A DNA stretch of 33,671 nucleotides from Planctomycetia bacterium (GTDB lineage Bacteria > Planctomycetota > Planctomycetia > Pirellulales > Thermoguttaceae). A program made the position numbers and the translations under genes. The DNA lies in assembly GCA_030527015.1 (NCBI GenBank), contig JAUNBR010000029.1, forward strand, positions 6,481-40,151, written 5' to 3'. Positions 1-12,106 of the stretch are shown here, in pieces (the stretch's first letter is position 1; each line of letters starts with the position of its first letter). The notes beneath the pieces were generated by a model. The model searched no databases, was not told where the DNA came from, and saw only the letters and a list, made by a program, of their open reading frames with translations.

Positions 1-88
1 CTTTCCGTTTCGCACGGTTCTGAAAGCAGCATTTTCAGCGAAAACAAAAATGCCGAAAAGCGGAAATTTACAGTAAATCGGATACATA
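1..88 (+). repeat. 105-bp element, cut by the window start
   Basis: Right part of a plus copy. Its terminal TA-rich end is shared with the next copy, head to tail. Confidence 0.85.
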
Positions 89-190
89 CTGTTTCCACTT
101 TAACTTTCCGTTTCGCACGGTTCTGAAAGCAGCATTTTCAGCGAAAACAAAAATGCCGGCGAAGCGAAAATTTATGGTGCATCGGGTATA
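86..190 (+). repeat. 105-bp element, full length
   Basis: All four landmarks are present: left end, CCGTTTCGCACGG arm, GCATTTT / AAAATGC core and ATCGGGTATA right end. Confidence 0.9.
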
Positions 191-252
191 ATACATCCGA
201 AATTAAATTTTATAAGAGTTCACCAGCATCATCTGTAAATCTTCTTCACCCA

Positions 253-996
253 TTACGGAAGCGTTCCACGCTGGATCCGCCAGATGATCCCCCACAGCAA
301 AAAGAGATATACAATAATCCCCATGAACACAAGAATGGAGAAAAAGTGATTAAAATACATGGATATGGATAATGTCTCATTTATATAAGGATCCATCAAA
401 GAACTTATCCATTTCATGGGACTCGGAGATTTCTCAAAAACATCCACGATCGCCGAGCCGACTCCTGCGATTCCCAATAAAATTATCGTCGTTTTTGCAC
501 GCGGCACATATTCTGGGCTTTCCAGGCCTCTGAGCATACGGATCAAGAAAAAACAGTACAAAATATTACTGCACGTAATCAGAATCATTCCCAAAGAATT
601 TATTCCCCAAAATCCCTCCAAAATATTAAATGTAAGCCCCAAAAAAACCATTCCTGAAATGTATAACAGCCAGCTTCCCAGAATGATTTTCCGCCCGTTT
701 TCCACAAAACGTTCAGGACACGCGCTACAATCAAAACCTCCTATCAAAGAAAAAATCACAGAGGGAATATATAAAGCCGGAAGTAAATAACCCAGAGGAA
801 TTCCATTCTCCGTGGCCACAGAGGGATAAAACAGTAACGCATACATCACTCCATACGCAATTAATCCCGCCACGACACTCCAAATTATCCATCCTGCCCC
901 ACGAGAGACAGCATACATTCGCGAATCATCTTCGTTCAGAGAAGAAGCCACAGAAAACGCATTATTTTCAGGCCATACATAAACATCTCTTCTCAC
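253..996 (-). CDS. Hypothetical multi-pass membrane protein
   Basis: I do not recognise a family. The protein is about 247 residues and very hydrophobic, with about six likely membrane helices (roughly residues 34-57, 68-87, 104-126, 133-153, 168-186 and 215-240, numbered from the GTG start). Between helices 2 and 3 is a loop with a closely spaced Cys pair (FDCSACPER), which might bind metal or be oxidised. I chose a GTG start because GGAGG lies 5 bases before it. The ATG four codons upstream, at base 1008, has its own GGAGG inside the coding frame and no good ribosome site before it. It is the last gene of the minus-strand group rho, prmC, membrane protein, but a gap of over 1.1 kb filled with repeats makes co-transcription doubtful. 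The gene is probably real, given the helix pattern and start signals; its function is unknown. Confidence 0.75.
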   Translation of the reverse strand: MRRDVYVWPENNAFSVASSLNEDDSRMYAVSRGAGWIIWSVVAGLIAYGVMYALLFYPSVATENGIPLGYLLPALYIPSVIFSLIGGFDCSACPERFVENGRKIILGSWLLYISGMVFLGLTFNILEGFWGINSLGMILITCSNILYCFFLIRMLRGLESPEYVPRAKTTIILLGIAGVGSAIVDVFEKSPSPMKWISSLMDPYINETLSISMYFNHFFSILVFMGIIVYLFLLWGIIWRIQRGTLP

Positions 997-1076
997 AAAT
1001 TCCTCCATACATCAAAAACAGGAGCTCACTAAATATTTTCCTCATCAAAATGTCTCTCCACTCCCCATTTTTCTTT

Positions 1077-1176
1077 TATACTGGCTCTCCTTTAAATTTC
1101 CGTTTTACGCAGCTCTAAAACGGCATTTTCAGTAAAGAAAAATTTCGTAATGCGAAAATTTTATGTATCAGGTATA
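1077..1176 (+). repeat. 105-bp element
   Basis: Both ends are intact; the central core is altered (GGCATTTT kept, right arm degraded). Confidence 0.85.
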
Positions 1177-1239
1177 ATATCCTTTCAGACGTCCAATAAA
1201 ATTTTATTCCCCCAGTGATTCATTTTCATCTGAAATTAT

Positions 1240-1344
1240 TATACCCGATACATTATAAAATTCAGCTTCACCGGCTTTTTTGCTTCGCTGAAAAGCCTAC
1301 TTTTAGAGCCGCACAAAACGAAATTTTAATTTGGAACCAGTATA
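1240..1344 (-). repeat. 105-bp element, full length, young subfamily
   Basis: Near-identical to the inner nested copy at 20770-20872, with only a few differences. Confidence 0.9.
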
Positions 1345-1365
1345 TATATCTCCATAAATGAAATT

Positions 1366-1472
1366 TATACCCGAGGCACTATAAATTCCCGTTTCGCCGG
1401 CATTTTTACTTCGCGAAAAATACCTGCTTTCTGAACCGCATAAAATGGAAATTTAAACGAAAAACCAGTATA
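1366..1472 (-). repeat. 105-bp element, full length
   Basis: Starts TATACCCGAGGCACT and ends CCAGTATA; it follows the previous minus copy by about 20 bases. Confidence 0.88.
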
Positions 1473-1736
1473 AAAGTAAATATCTTATCGTGCGCAAAAA
1501 TTAACACCTCCCCACATTACTATTTTAACATATTTAATTAAAAAAACAACAAAAAAATGTTTTTATATGAATTATTCTGCTTTTTTCTTCTAAAAATATA
1601 TAAATTTCCCTAATATTCCGCAGTATCCTCACCTATTTCCTCTTCTTTTTTATCCACCAGCAAAATATTTCAGGCAGTAAATACCCGATTCTACATTTTA
1701 AATGGGATCACAAAACAGGCATTTTACCAAAAAAAT

Positions 1737-1855
1737 ACGGATCTTACTTTATATTTCCATTTTATTCGGTTCTAAAAGCCACATTTTCAGCGAAGCATAA
1801 ATGCCGGCCTGTCGGCGGAATGAGGAAGCGGAAATTTCATGGCATATCGAGTACA
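1737..1855 (+). repeat. 105-bp element with extra GC-rich insert
   Basis: Left end worn. After the core it carries GCCTGTCGGCGG, the partial form of an 18-base hairpin insert seen in other copies. Confidence 0.8.
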
Positions 1856-1947
1856 AAAACCAGAGGAATAAAATTTTACCTCCATCTGGTGTAATAAATA
1901 TTCTTTCTGATGACCGTACAATTTAAAAACAAAAAATGAATGGCATT

Positions 1948-2053
1948 TATCCCCGATGTACTATAAATTTCCATTTCTCTGGCATTTTTGTTTCGCTGAA
2001 AAATACCTGCTTTCTGAACCATACAAAACAGAAATTTAAGGGAGAACCCGTAA
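1948..2053 (-). repeat. 105-bp element
   Basis: Left end TATCCCCGATGTACT and the core are clear; the right end is worn. It lies in the 3' flank of prmC. Confidence 0.85.
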
Positions 2054-2117
2054 AATGAAATTTCTCTTTTTTCACGTCAAAAAACAGAAATGAAATAAAA
2101 TTCTGAACTATTTTTTC

Positions 2118-3008
2118 TCATTTTTGCCGAAGAACCAAAACTCTTTCTCTGTTTTCTAAATCATATATCGTTCTGACACATTCCATTTTTTCATTTTTCT
2201 GCACTATTTCCATCACCCGATCATATATCATCGGGCTTAATTCCAGGAATAACAGGCCGCCCGGTTTCAAAAATTCTTCTGCCTGGTCAAAAATCCGACG
2301 AATCACCTCCGTCCCATCTTTTCCTCCAAAAAGTGCAATTTTTGGCTCATACCGAAACACATTTTCTTCCAGCGTCTCACCAATTTCCGTCAGAGCCACG
2401 TAAGGAGGATTCGTCAGCACGAAATCATACTTTTTCCCACGTAACGGTTCAAATAAATCTCCTTCGTGAAGCGTGACCCGATCTCCGATTTTCGATTCAT
2501 GCTTCCTTACATTCATTTCCGCCACTCGTAATGCTTCCGGAGAAATATCCACCGCATCCACCCGACTTTTTGGTAAATTGGCTGCCGCGATAATCGCCAG
2601 AACACCACTTCCTGTTCCCAGGTCACATAACCGATACTCTCCCTGCATTCCCTCGGGCAGCGTTTTAATCATATCAAAAAGCCCCACCAGCACAAATTCT
2701 GTCTCCGGACGCGGAATTAACACTCCCTCCATCACAAGAAAATCTTCTGAATAAAACTCTTTTTTCCCCACCAGATACGCCACCGGCATTCCTTCCGCCC
2801 GGCGGCGTAACATCTTTTTAAACTGTTCCCGCACTTCCTCCGTCGGCACGTCGTCAAAATGCGTATAAAGCTCGATTCGCTTACATTTCATCGCGCACGC
2901 CAATAAAATTTCCGCGTCTAATCGGGGAGCCTCCATTCCAGATTTTTCCAGATACTCCTGCGTCCATTTCAAAATCCGCCCGACCGTCCAGACTTCTTCC
3001 TCCACCAT
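2118..3008 (-). CDS. prmC: Peptide chain release factor N5-glutamine methyltransferase PrmC (HemK)
   Basis: Transfers a methyl group from S-adenosylmethionine to the glutamine of the GGQ motif in class 1 release factors, in the cytoplasm. The 296 residues match the usual family length. The N-terminal helical domain (about 1-90) contains the PrmC-typical RPETE segment (about 100-104). The Rossmann methyltransferase fold follows, with the SAM-binding motif DLGTGSG at 129-135, an acidic residue at the end of strand 2 (VDISPEAL, about 153-160) and the catalytic NPPY at 200-203. AGGA lies 8 bases before the ATG. It lies downstream of rho on the same strand, separated by about 218 bases that hold a repeat copy. 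In many bacteria rho, rpmE, prfA and prmC are adjacent; here rpmE and prfA are missing from between them. Confidence 0.95.
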   Translation of the reverse strand: MVEEEVWTVGRILKWTQEYLEKSGMEAPRLDAEILLACAMKCKRIELYTHFDDVPTEEVREQFKKMLRRRAEGMPVAYLVGKKEFYSEDFLVMEGVLIPRPETEFVLVGLFDMIKTLPEGMQGEYRLCDLGTGSGVLAIIAAANLPKSRVDAVDISPEALRVAEMNVRKHESKIGDRVTLHEGDLFEPLRGKKYDFVLTNPPYVALTEIGETLEENVFRYEPKIALFGGKDGTEVIRRIFDQAEEFLKPGGLLFLELSPMIYDRVMEIVQKNEKMECVRTIYDLENRERVLVLRQK

Positions 3009-3115
3009 TATTTTTTCCTGTCCACATTCCCCGATTATTTATTCATTTAAAAAAAGGAAGTGGAAATTTCCTCTCCGCTCCCTGCATATAATTCCTATAA
3101 TAACGGAAACAGATT

Positions 3116-3219
3116 TATACTGATTCCCATTAAATTTCCGTTTCGTGCGGCTCTGAACGCAGACATTTTCAGCGAAGCAAAATACCGGGGAAGCAGAATT
3201 TTACAGTATATCGGGTATT
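3116..3219 (+). repeat. 105-bp element between rho and prmC
   Basis: Full-length copy ending 7 bases before the rho stop. It occupies the gap where rpmE and prfA would be expected in the common gene order. Confidence 0.88.
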
Positions 3220-3226
3220 AAAAAAC

Positions 3227-4579
3227 TTAATCTCTTAACTGACCACAAATTAAATCAATAAATTCCTGATTCGACTTTCTTTTTGATAATTTCTGCGTCA
3301 GCTGCTCCATGGCCTCCACAGGATTCATACTGGCCAGCGTCCTGCGAAGCATGGTAACCGCATGTAAAACATCTGGTGCTAATAATTTTTCTTCTCGCCG
3401 TGTCCCCGACTGACTAATATCCATCGCGGGCCATATCCGTCTGTCCGCCAATTTCCGATCCAGCACCAGTTCCATATTTCCCGTTCCCTTAAATTCTTGG
3501 AAAATCAGTTCATCCATTCTGCTTCCCGTATCTATTAAGGCGGTGCCGACGATCGTTAAAGATCCGCCTTCCTCAAACTGTCGGGCCGTGGCAAACAATT
3601 TTTTAGGAATATCCATGGCCTTAATATCCACACCACCGCTCATCGTCCGGCCAGTATTCCCCACCCATTTATTAAATGCCCGCGCAAGACGCGTAATACT
3701 GTCCAGTAACAAGAAAACATCTTTTCCAGATTCCGCCAGACGCTTACAGCGCTCTATAATAAGCTGCGAAAGCCGGACATGACTTTCCACATCCCGATCC
3801 AGACTGCTGGCGACCACTTCTCCGCGTACCGCCCGACGCATATCCGTCACTTCCTCCGGACGTTCATCGATCAGAAGCACAAACATATACACATCCGGAT
3901 AATTCTGAGAAATCGCCGCAGAAATCTGCTGCATAAGTACCGTTTTCCCTGTCCGCGGCGGAGCCACGATCAGCGCTCGCTGTCCACGCCCAAGAGGTGT
4001 CAGCAGATCCATTACCCGCGTACTTATCGGCGTCTGCCCCGTCTCCAGCCGGTACCAATTATCCGGCGTGACCGCCGTCAGTTCATCAAAAGAACGTACC
4101 GACAAATATTCCTCCGGAGCCGCACCCTCCACTTCTAAAATATCTTTTATCCTGGGTCCCTGATTCTTCCGCCCCGGCTGCGCCACCGCTTTACACATCA
4201 CGCCTTCACGCAAACCATATTTTTCTATCATATTTCCTGGGACAAAAGGATCTATTAACTGCCGTGTATACGTTACCGCCGGATCACGCAAAAATCCATA
4301 ACCATTCGGATGCAGTTCCAAAATTCCAGACATTTCCAGCTCGTCGACTAATGCTCCACTTTCATTTATAAATGGATTCGACGCAGAAACCGGATCATTA
4401 CTGCTTTTCATCTTCGTAACACGTGGACGCGACGAAGTTCGTGCCCCACGGCCACTAAAATTTCCACCGTCACGATCACGATAATTTCCACCACCACTGC
4501 GCCCGCCGGAGGAGTAAGACATTATTTTTTCTCCAGAACCTGTTCGAGAACGGCCACGCTGATCTCTCATTTTTCCCAT
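3227..4579 (-). CDS. rho: Transcription termination factor Rho
   Basis: Hexameric RNA-dependent ATPase/translocase that ends transcription. Numbering here is from the GTG at base 4591: the oligonucleotide-binding fold begins near 86 (GILELHPNGYGFLRDP at 89-104), Walker A is APPRTGKT at 210-217, Walker B is VFLLLDS at 292-298, and the GNTGRTMSGG loop is at 311-320. The N-terminal helical Rho_N domain is absent. In its place are about 60 residues rich in Gly, Arg and Ser (several RG/GGR patches), probably disordered and RNA-binding. Starts: the GTG at 4591 lies within an AGGTGA ribosome site that is well spaced (about 8 bases) for the ATG at 4579, which I chose. A second strong site, GGAG, lies 8 bases before an in-frame ATG at 4522 and would give a protein 19 residues shorter. 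Confidence 0.95.
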   Translation of the reverse strand: MGKMRDQRGRSRTGSGEKIMSYSSGGRSGGGNYRDRDGGNFSGRGARTSSRPRVTKMKSSNDPVSASNPFINESGALVDELEMSGILELHPNGYGFLRDPAVTYTRQLIDPFVPGNMIEKYGLREGVMCKAVAQPGRKNQGPRIKDILEVEGAAPEEYLSVRSFDELTAVTPDNWYRLETGQTPISTRVMDLLTPLGRGQRALIVAPPRTGKTVLMQQISAAISQNYPDVYMFVLLIDERPEEVTDMRRAVRGEVVASSLDRDVESHVRLSQLIIERCKRLAESGKDVFLLLDSITRLARAFNKWVGNTGRTMSGGVDIKAMDIPKKLFATARQFEEGGSLTIVGTALIDTGSRMDELIFQEFKGTGNMELVLDRKLADRRIWPAMDISQSGTRREEKLLAPDVLHAVTMLRRTLASMNPVEAMEQLTQKLSKRKSNQEFIDLICGQLRD

Positions 4580-4675
4580 ATTATAATTCACCTAAGAAAA
4601 TTTTTAAAATTTATTACACATCTTTCCCAGACACTGAGAAACGGATACATTTTCTCCATCAAAAAAGAAGAACTC

Positions 4676-4775
4676 CACGATACATGATGAATTTCCGCCT
4701 TCCCTGACTTTTTTACTTTCTTTGTAAAAGCATGCCTTCATGGCCGCACAAAACCGAATTTATGATGATATCAAG
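4676..4775 (-). repeat. 105-bp element, decayed
   Basis: GCCGCACAAAAC arm and AATTTCCGCCTTC arm are recognisable; the ends are lost. Confidence 0.55.
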
Positions 4776-4996
4776 ATATGTCCGACACACGATGAATTTC
4801 CGTATCACCAGAAACAAGATATACCTGAAAAAATAAAGGACGTTTACCTCCCGCACAAAATTCTCCCGCCGCGGTGCCGTTATTCTAAATATTAAAAATA
4901 TAACGACAAGACAATAATGGTACGATACAAAATTTCAGGTAAGCCGATATAAATAAATTTCATCGCGCTATTTTAAGATATATTCCATTATAATTA

Positions 4997-5094
4997 TATA
5001 CCTGTTTCACTTTCATTTCAGTTTTATGCTGCCAGCATTTTTTACGAAATATAAATTTCAAAAAACGGAAATTTTACAGTGTAACAGACATATA
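4997..5094 (+). repeat. 105-bp element, decayed
   Basis: TATACCTGTTTCACTTTC left end and a worn right end whose final TATA is the first TATA of the next copy. Confidence 0.65.
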
Positions 5095-5214
5095 CAGGTT
5101 TTCCTTTAAATTCCCGTTTCGAGTCCTCTAAAAGCAGGTATTTTCAGTAAAGTAAAATACTGGTCTGCCTGTCAGCGGACAGAAAAAACGAAAATTTATA
5201 GTGCATCGGGTATA
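5091..5214 (+). repeat. 105-bp element with hairpin insert
   Basis: Carries CTGCCTGTCAGCGGACAG after the core. Head-to-tail with the preceding copy. Confidence 0.85.
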
Positions 5215-5628
5215 AAAATATATCCTTCCAAAAACTACGCGTCACAAAATTCGAAGAAAACCATTTATGTGTTCTTTTGAGAAAATCTCCCCCAAAAAAT
5301 ACCTTATAAGATAATATTCACTTCAAATTCTGAAAACCAGCAAAAAAGTTTCGAGCAATAAAGGTAAGAGTATTAAATCTGTCAGACATTCCGCAAAAAG
5401 AATCATCATGCGAACGTCAAAAAAGGATACTGAACAGTTTCACGCTGCTGGGCAGAAAAAGACTTCCCAGACAGGAACACCATCCAATTCAAATTTCTTT
5501 CATTAAGGTCTTTCATTCAAGTAATTCCTTAATCTTATTTTATTATTATTAACATTTTTCCCAAAATTGTCAAGCACAGTCCTACAACTTTTTGAAAATT
5601 TTATAAAATTTAACCTTTTTATCTCCGA

Positions 5629-5732
5629 TACCCTAATAAATTTCCACTTCTCCTCTCCTCCGACAGGCTGGCCGCGGCATTTTGTTCGATGAAAATGCTG
5701 GGAAAACGAAAATTTATAGTGCATCAGGTAAA
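5629..5732. repeat. 105-bp element, hybrid ends
   Basis: The left part matches the right end of the element read in reverse (CCGATACCCTAATAAATTTCC), and the right part is the same end forward (GTGCATCAGGTA). Both termini are therefore of one type. Confidence 0.65.
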
Positions 5733-6042
5733 TAAAAACAAAAAGTATCCTCTTTATTTTACAGAAACAAAATATAATCTCCCCTCCCCTTCTAAAATTT
5801 TTTATCTGATCTAAAATATGTAGTTTATACTTTTATTATATTATTTAATGATAAAAATCCACCTTTTTACGAAACCTCCCTTCAAAAAAACTCAAAATTT
5901 AACCTCTTTCTCACTTTTAAATTGGAAATACGGCAAAAAAACTGCTTTTCAGACATTAAATAAACTATAATTTATAAAAGATTTTCCGAAACACGATTAT
6001 TTTCATTCCGATTTTACCTTTTCCGTCTTTATAAATTTTTTT

Positions 6043-6163
6043 CTCCCGATACACCGTAAATTTCCGTTTTGTGCGGTCTGAAAATAGGCATTTTCATTCC
6101 CGCCCGCTGCTGGCAGCGAAGTAAAATGCCGGAAAAGCCGAAATTTTAGTGTATCGGGGATAA
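6043..6163. repeat. 105-bp element with two right-type ends
   Basis: CCCGATACACCGTAAATTTCC at the left pairs with GTGTATCGGGG at the right, making the termini near-perfect inverted repeats. The centre carries an extra CCCGCCCGCTGCTGGCAGCG stretch. Confidence 0.75.
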
Positions 6164-6167
6164 AATC

Positions 6168-6217
6168 CCTGCGTTCAGAACCACATAAAATGGAAATTTA
6201 AAGGAGAGTCAGATTTA
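6168..6217 (-). repeat. 105-bp element, half copy
   Basis: Only the left-type arm (GAACCACATAAAATGGAAATT) is present, abutting the previous copy. Confidence 0.6.
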
Positions 6218-6428
6218 TCCGCAGCACATAATAAAATTTACTCCTCCGGCATTTTCTGCATAATAAATGTAAAATTACTGCTGGTAAAACTGTAAAAAGA
6301 CCATTTTTATAATAAATTTCGTAACCAGCAGAAATTCACACCGAACATTTCAGAATACCACATAATTTAAAGCACTAAATTCATTTTAAAAACATATAAA
6401 AAATTTTCACATTATTTATTATATATAG

Positions 6429-9480
<3,052 letters not shown>

Positions 9481-9485
9481 CATTT

Positions 9486-9577
9486 TATACCTGAAATACT
9501 GTACATCCCTTTTTCCGGCATTTTTAGCTTCGGCTGAAAATGTCGGTTTTTTGTAACTATTTAAAACGGAAATTTTT
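9486..9577 (-). repeat. 105-bp element, truncated
   Basis: Starts TATACCTGAAATACTGTA six bases after the stop of the secreted-protein gene; the far end is missing. Confidence 0.75.
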
Positions 9578-9644
9578 GATCGATTCTGATTATATTTCCG
9601 TTTTTACGGATTCTGAATACGAAAAATATCCATATTCAGAACCA

Positions 9645-9751
9645 TATTCTGTTTCCACTTTTAATTACCGTTTTTGCGGTTCTGAAAACAGGTTTTTTCA
9701 GCGAGAAACAAAAATGCCGGGGAAATGGAAATTTATAGTAAGTCGGGTATA
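9645..9751 (+). repeat. 105-bp element, full length
   Basis: All landmarks are present, with a TTTTTTCAGCGAG core variant. Confidence 0.85.
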
Positions 9752-9759
9752 AAACTAAA

Positions 9760-9824
9760 ATTTATACAGATTCTCTTTTAAAATTCCATTCGAGCGGCTC
9801 TGAAAACAGGTAATTTTATCGAAA
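9760..9824 (+). repeat. 105-bp element, left half
   Basis: Left arm and GCGGCTCTGAAAACAGG are present; the copy is cut where the next one begins. Confidence 0.65.
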
Positions 9825-9929
9825 CATACTGTTTCCACTTTTAATTTCCGTTTTTGTGGTTCTAAAAACAGGTCTTTTCAGAGAAGTAAATATGCCGGGG
9901 AAGCAGAAATTTATCGTGTATCGGGTATA
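9825..9929 (+). repeat. 105-bp element, full length
   Basis: A typical copy ending TATCGGGTATA, upstream of the glgA promoter. Confidence 0.88.
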
Positions 9930-10213
9930 AAATACACAAAATATTTCTCTGAAAGATAAAATGTCGCGAAGAAATGCCAAAATATATTCCTGATTTCACA
10001 AAATTTCTGTTCCATATAATAATGACCATCAAAAATAATCATAACCATCAAAAACTGGCATTTTAGGTACTTCCCCCAGACGAAAAACAAAAAATCGCAG
10101 TGCAGCAGACAAAATCCTAATTTTCGGCAAAATCCTTAACTCTAATTAAATCTTTATTCTCTTTACAGTTTAACTTATCCTCATTTCTTTTTAAGAAAAA
10201 ACCCCGGTATCTT

Positions 10214-10241
10214 TTGTTTTTTTGCCGTAATGTGGTATAAT
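10214..10241 (+). promoter_or_regulatory. Promoter for glgA (extended -10)
   Basis: TATAAT at 10236-10241 is preceded by TGG, giving an extended -10. A weak -35 (TTGTTT, 10214-10219) stands 16 bases upstream. Transcription would begin near 10248, leaving a leader of about 70 bases. Confidence 0.7.
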
Positions 10242-10318
10242 AGAGAAAATAATAAATCTTAACATGTTACGGAAACAAAACTTATTTTTTCAGTTTTACC
10301 ATTCGAAGGACCGAAAGT

Positions 10319-11824
10319 ATGAAAATTCTTATCGCGACCAGTGAAGTATCCCCTTTAGCCAAAACAGGTGGTTTAGCGGACGTATGCGGAGCACTGCCGA
10401 AAGCACTCAAGAAGCTGGGACATGAACCTGTCATTTTTTTACCGGCATATCACTGCACACGTAAATTTCCCATGGAAAGTACGAATCAGAGCGTCAGCGT
10501 CTGGATAAATGGGCGTGAATATCATGGCCTAATTTTAAAGTGCGAAATTCCACAAATTGACGTGCCGGTTTACTTAATTGAGCATAATATGTTTTTTGAT
10601 CGGGAAGGTCTTTATAACTGGAATAACGAGGATTATGGGGATAACTGTGAACGTTTTGTATTTTTCAGCCGTGCAGTTCTGGAAGCCATTCGGGTTTTGA
10701 ATCTGGAAGTGGATATTTTGCATGTAAATGACTGGCAGACCTCTCTGATTCCAGCGATTTTAGAATTACAGTACCGGCAGAGTCCTGGTTATGAAAAGAT
10801 TTCCACTTTACTGACGATTCATAATATGGCGTATCAGGGTAATTTTCCCGCGCAGGCCATGTCTCTGACGGGTCTGCACTGGAAGTATTTTAATTGGCTG
10901 CAGATGGAATGTTTTGATCAGCTGAATTTTCTGAAGACGGGAATCGTTTTTTCTGATGGGATTACCACCGTCAGTCCGAATTACGCGAAAGAGATTATGC
11001 ACGCGTCGGGAGGTTTCGGTCTGAATGGTGTACTGCAGAGCAGAAAAGATTCATTATGGGGAATCGTAAACGGAATCGACACAGACGAGTGGAATCCCCA
11101 GACGGATATTTACATTTTTAATAATTATGATATAAATACAGCCGTGGAGAAGAAGGCGAATTGTAAAGTAGCGCTGCAAAAACAGCTGCGCCTGCCCGAG
11201 CGTCCTGAAGTTCCCATGGTGGGTCTGGTGGGAAGGCTTTCCTATCAAAAAGGATATGATATCGCGATCGAGCTTATTCACCAAAAAGGACACTGGGAGG
11301 ACATTCAGTGGGTTTTATTGGGCTCTGGGGATCCGGATATGGAGGGACAGTTATATCAGCTGGCGGCGAAATATCCTCACCGGGTTTCGACGAATGTGTG
11401 TTATTCTAATGAAATGGCGCATCAGATTATCGCGGCCTGTGATATTTTTCTCATGCCCAGCCGTTTTGAGCCGTGCGGTTTAACCCAGCTTTACAGTGAG
11501 CGTTATGGTACGATTCCTGTCGTGCACGCCACCGGAGGGCTGGTGGATACCGTCACCGACATGAATGATGAAACAATCAAAAATAAAACCGCCACCGGAA
11601 TTCATTTCCGTTATCCGGATGTGGCAGGCGCGACTTGGGCGATCGAACGTGCAGTCGCCACTTACCGGTATAATCGCCCCGTCTGGGAACAGATGATGAA
11701 TACCGGCATGACCACCGACTTTTCCTGGCAGAAAAGTGCTGAAAAGTATGTCAAAATATATGAAAAGATTCGCAGAAAAGTTCCGAAAGAAATTTTTTCT
11801 TTTGAATCCGAAGCTAATAACTGA
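10319..11824 (+). CDS. glgA: Glycogen synthase (ADP-glucose type)
   Basis: Adds glucose from ADP-glucose to the non-reducing ends of alpha-1,4-glucan. It is a GT5 enzyme with two Rossmann domains and 501 residues, a little longer than the E. coli enzyme. The nucleotide-sugar motif KTGGLA is at 15-20 and HVNDWQ is at 135-140. The C-terminal domain begins near 298 (VGLVGRLSYQKGYD), and SRFEPCGL, holding the conserved Glu and Cys, is at 381-388. AAGGA lies 8 bases before the ATG. A well-formed extended -10 promoter sits about 80 bases upstream. Its metabolic partner glgC is in this window but about 18 kb away on the other strand, so there is no glg operon here. Confidence 0.96.
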   Translation: MKILIATSEVSPLAKTGGLADVCGALPKALKKLGHEPVIFLPAYHCTRKFPMESTNQSVSVWINGREYHGLILKCEIPQIDVPVYLIEHNMFFDREGLYNWNNEDYGDNCERFVFFSRAVLEAIRVLNLEVDILHVNDWQTSLIPAILELQYRQSPGYEKISTLLTIHNMAYQGNFPAQAMSLTGLHWKYFNWLQMECFDQLNFLKTGIVFSDGITTVSPNYAKEIMHASGGFGLNGVLQSRKDSLWGIVNGIDTDEWNPQTDIYIFNNYDINTAVEKKANCKVALQKQLRLPERPEVPMVGLVGRLSYQKGYDIAIELIHQKGHWEDIQWVLLGSGDPDMEGQLYQLAAKYPHRVSTNVCYSNEMAHQIIAACDIFLMPSRFEPCGLTQLYSERYGTIPVVHATGGLVDTVTDMNDETIKNKTATGIHFRYPDVAGATWAIERAVATYRYNRPVWEQMMNTGMTTDFSWQKSAEKYVKIYEKIRRKVPKEIFSFESEANN

Positions 11825-11902
11825 TGTATTTTTATGCCACATGTTTTTGCACCGACATACGGTTTTCACTTTATGCCGACTTCACTTATGCTGGTTTCAC
11901 TT

Positions 11903-12028
11903 TATACTCTGGTTTCACTTTAAATTTCCGTTTTGTGCGGTTCTTAAAGCAGGTATTCTCCGTGAAAAAAATGCCGGCCGGTCTGTCGGCGGACAGGAGA
12001 AGTGGAATTTTATAGTGCATCGGGTATA
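11903..12028 (+). repeat. 105-bp element with hairpin insert
   Basis: Carries GGTCTGTCGGCGGACAGG after the core. It is preceded by several degenerate copies of its own left tip. Confidence 0.85.
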
Positions 12029-12030
12029 TA

Positions 12031-12102
12031 TAACTCTGAAAGAAATGTTTTCAGCGAAAGCCAAAATGCCGAGAAAACGGAAACTTATAACCCTCGGGTA
12101 TA
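12031..12102 (+). repeat. 105-bp element, right part, directly before proB
   Basis: Lacks the left end. CTCGGGTATA ends 4 bases before the proB ATG, so it supplies the whole translation start region. Confidence 0.75.
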
Positions 12103-12106
12103 AAAT

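Larger units (their letters stand above)
997..2117. other. Non-coding gap, about 1.1 kb
   Basis: Holds five 105-bp element copies and AT-rich DNA (about 1500-1640). No gene or RNA recognised. Confidence 0.75.
9481..10318. other. Non-coding gap before glgA
   Basis: Four element copies, about 250 bases of AT-rich DNA, then the glgA promoter and leader. Confidence 0.8.

Noticed and set aside
5503..5724. Open frame of 73 codons on the minus strand
   Set aside because: Most of it is a hybrid 105-bp element; the GQPVGG peptide comes from the GC-rich hairpin insert and recurs wherever that insert is read.
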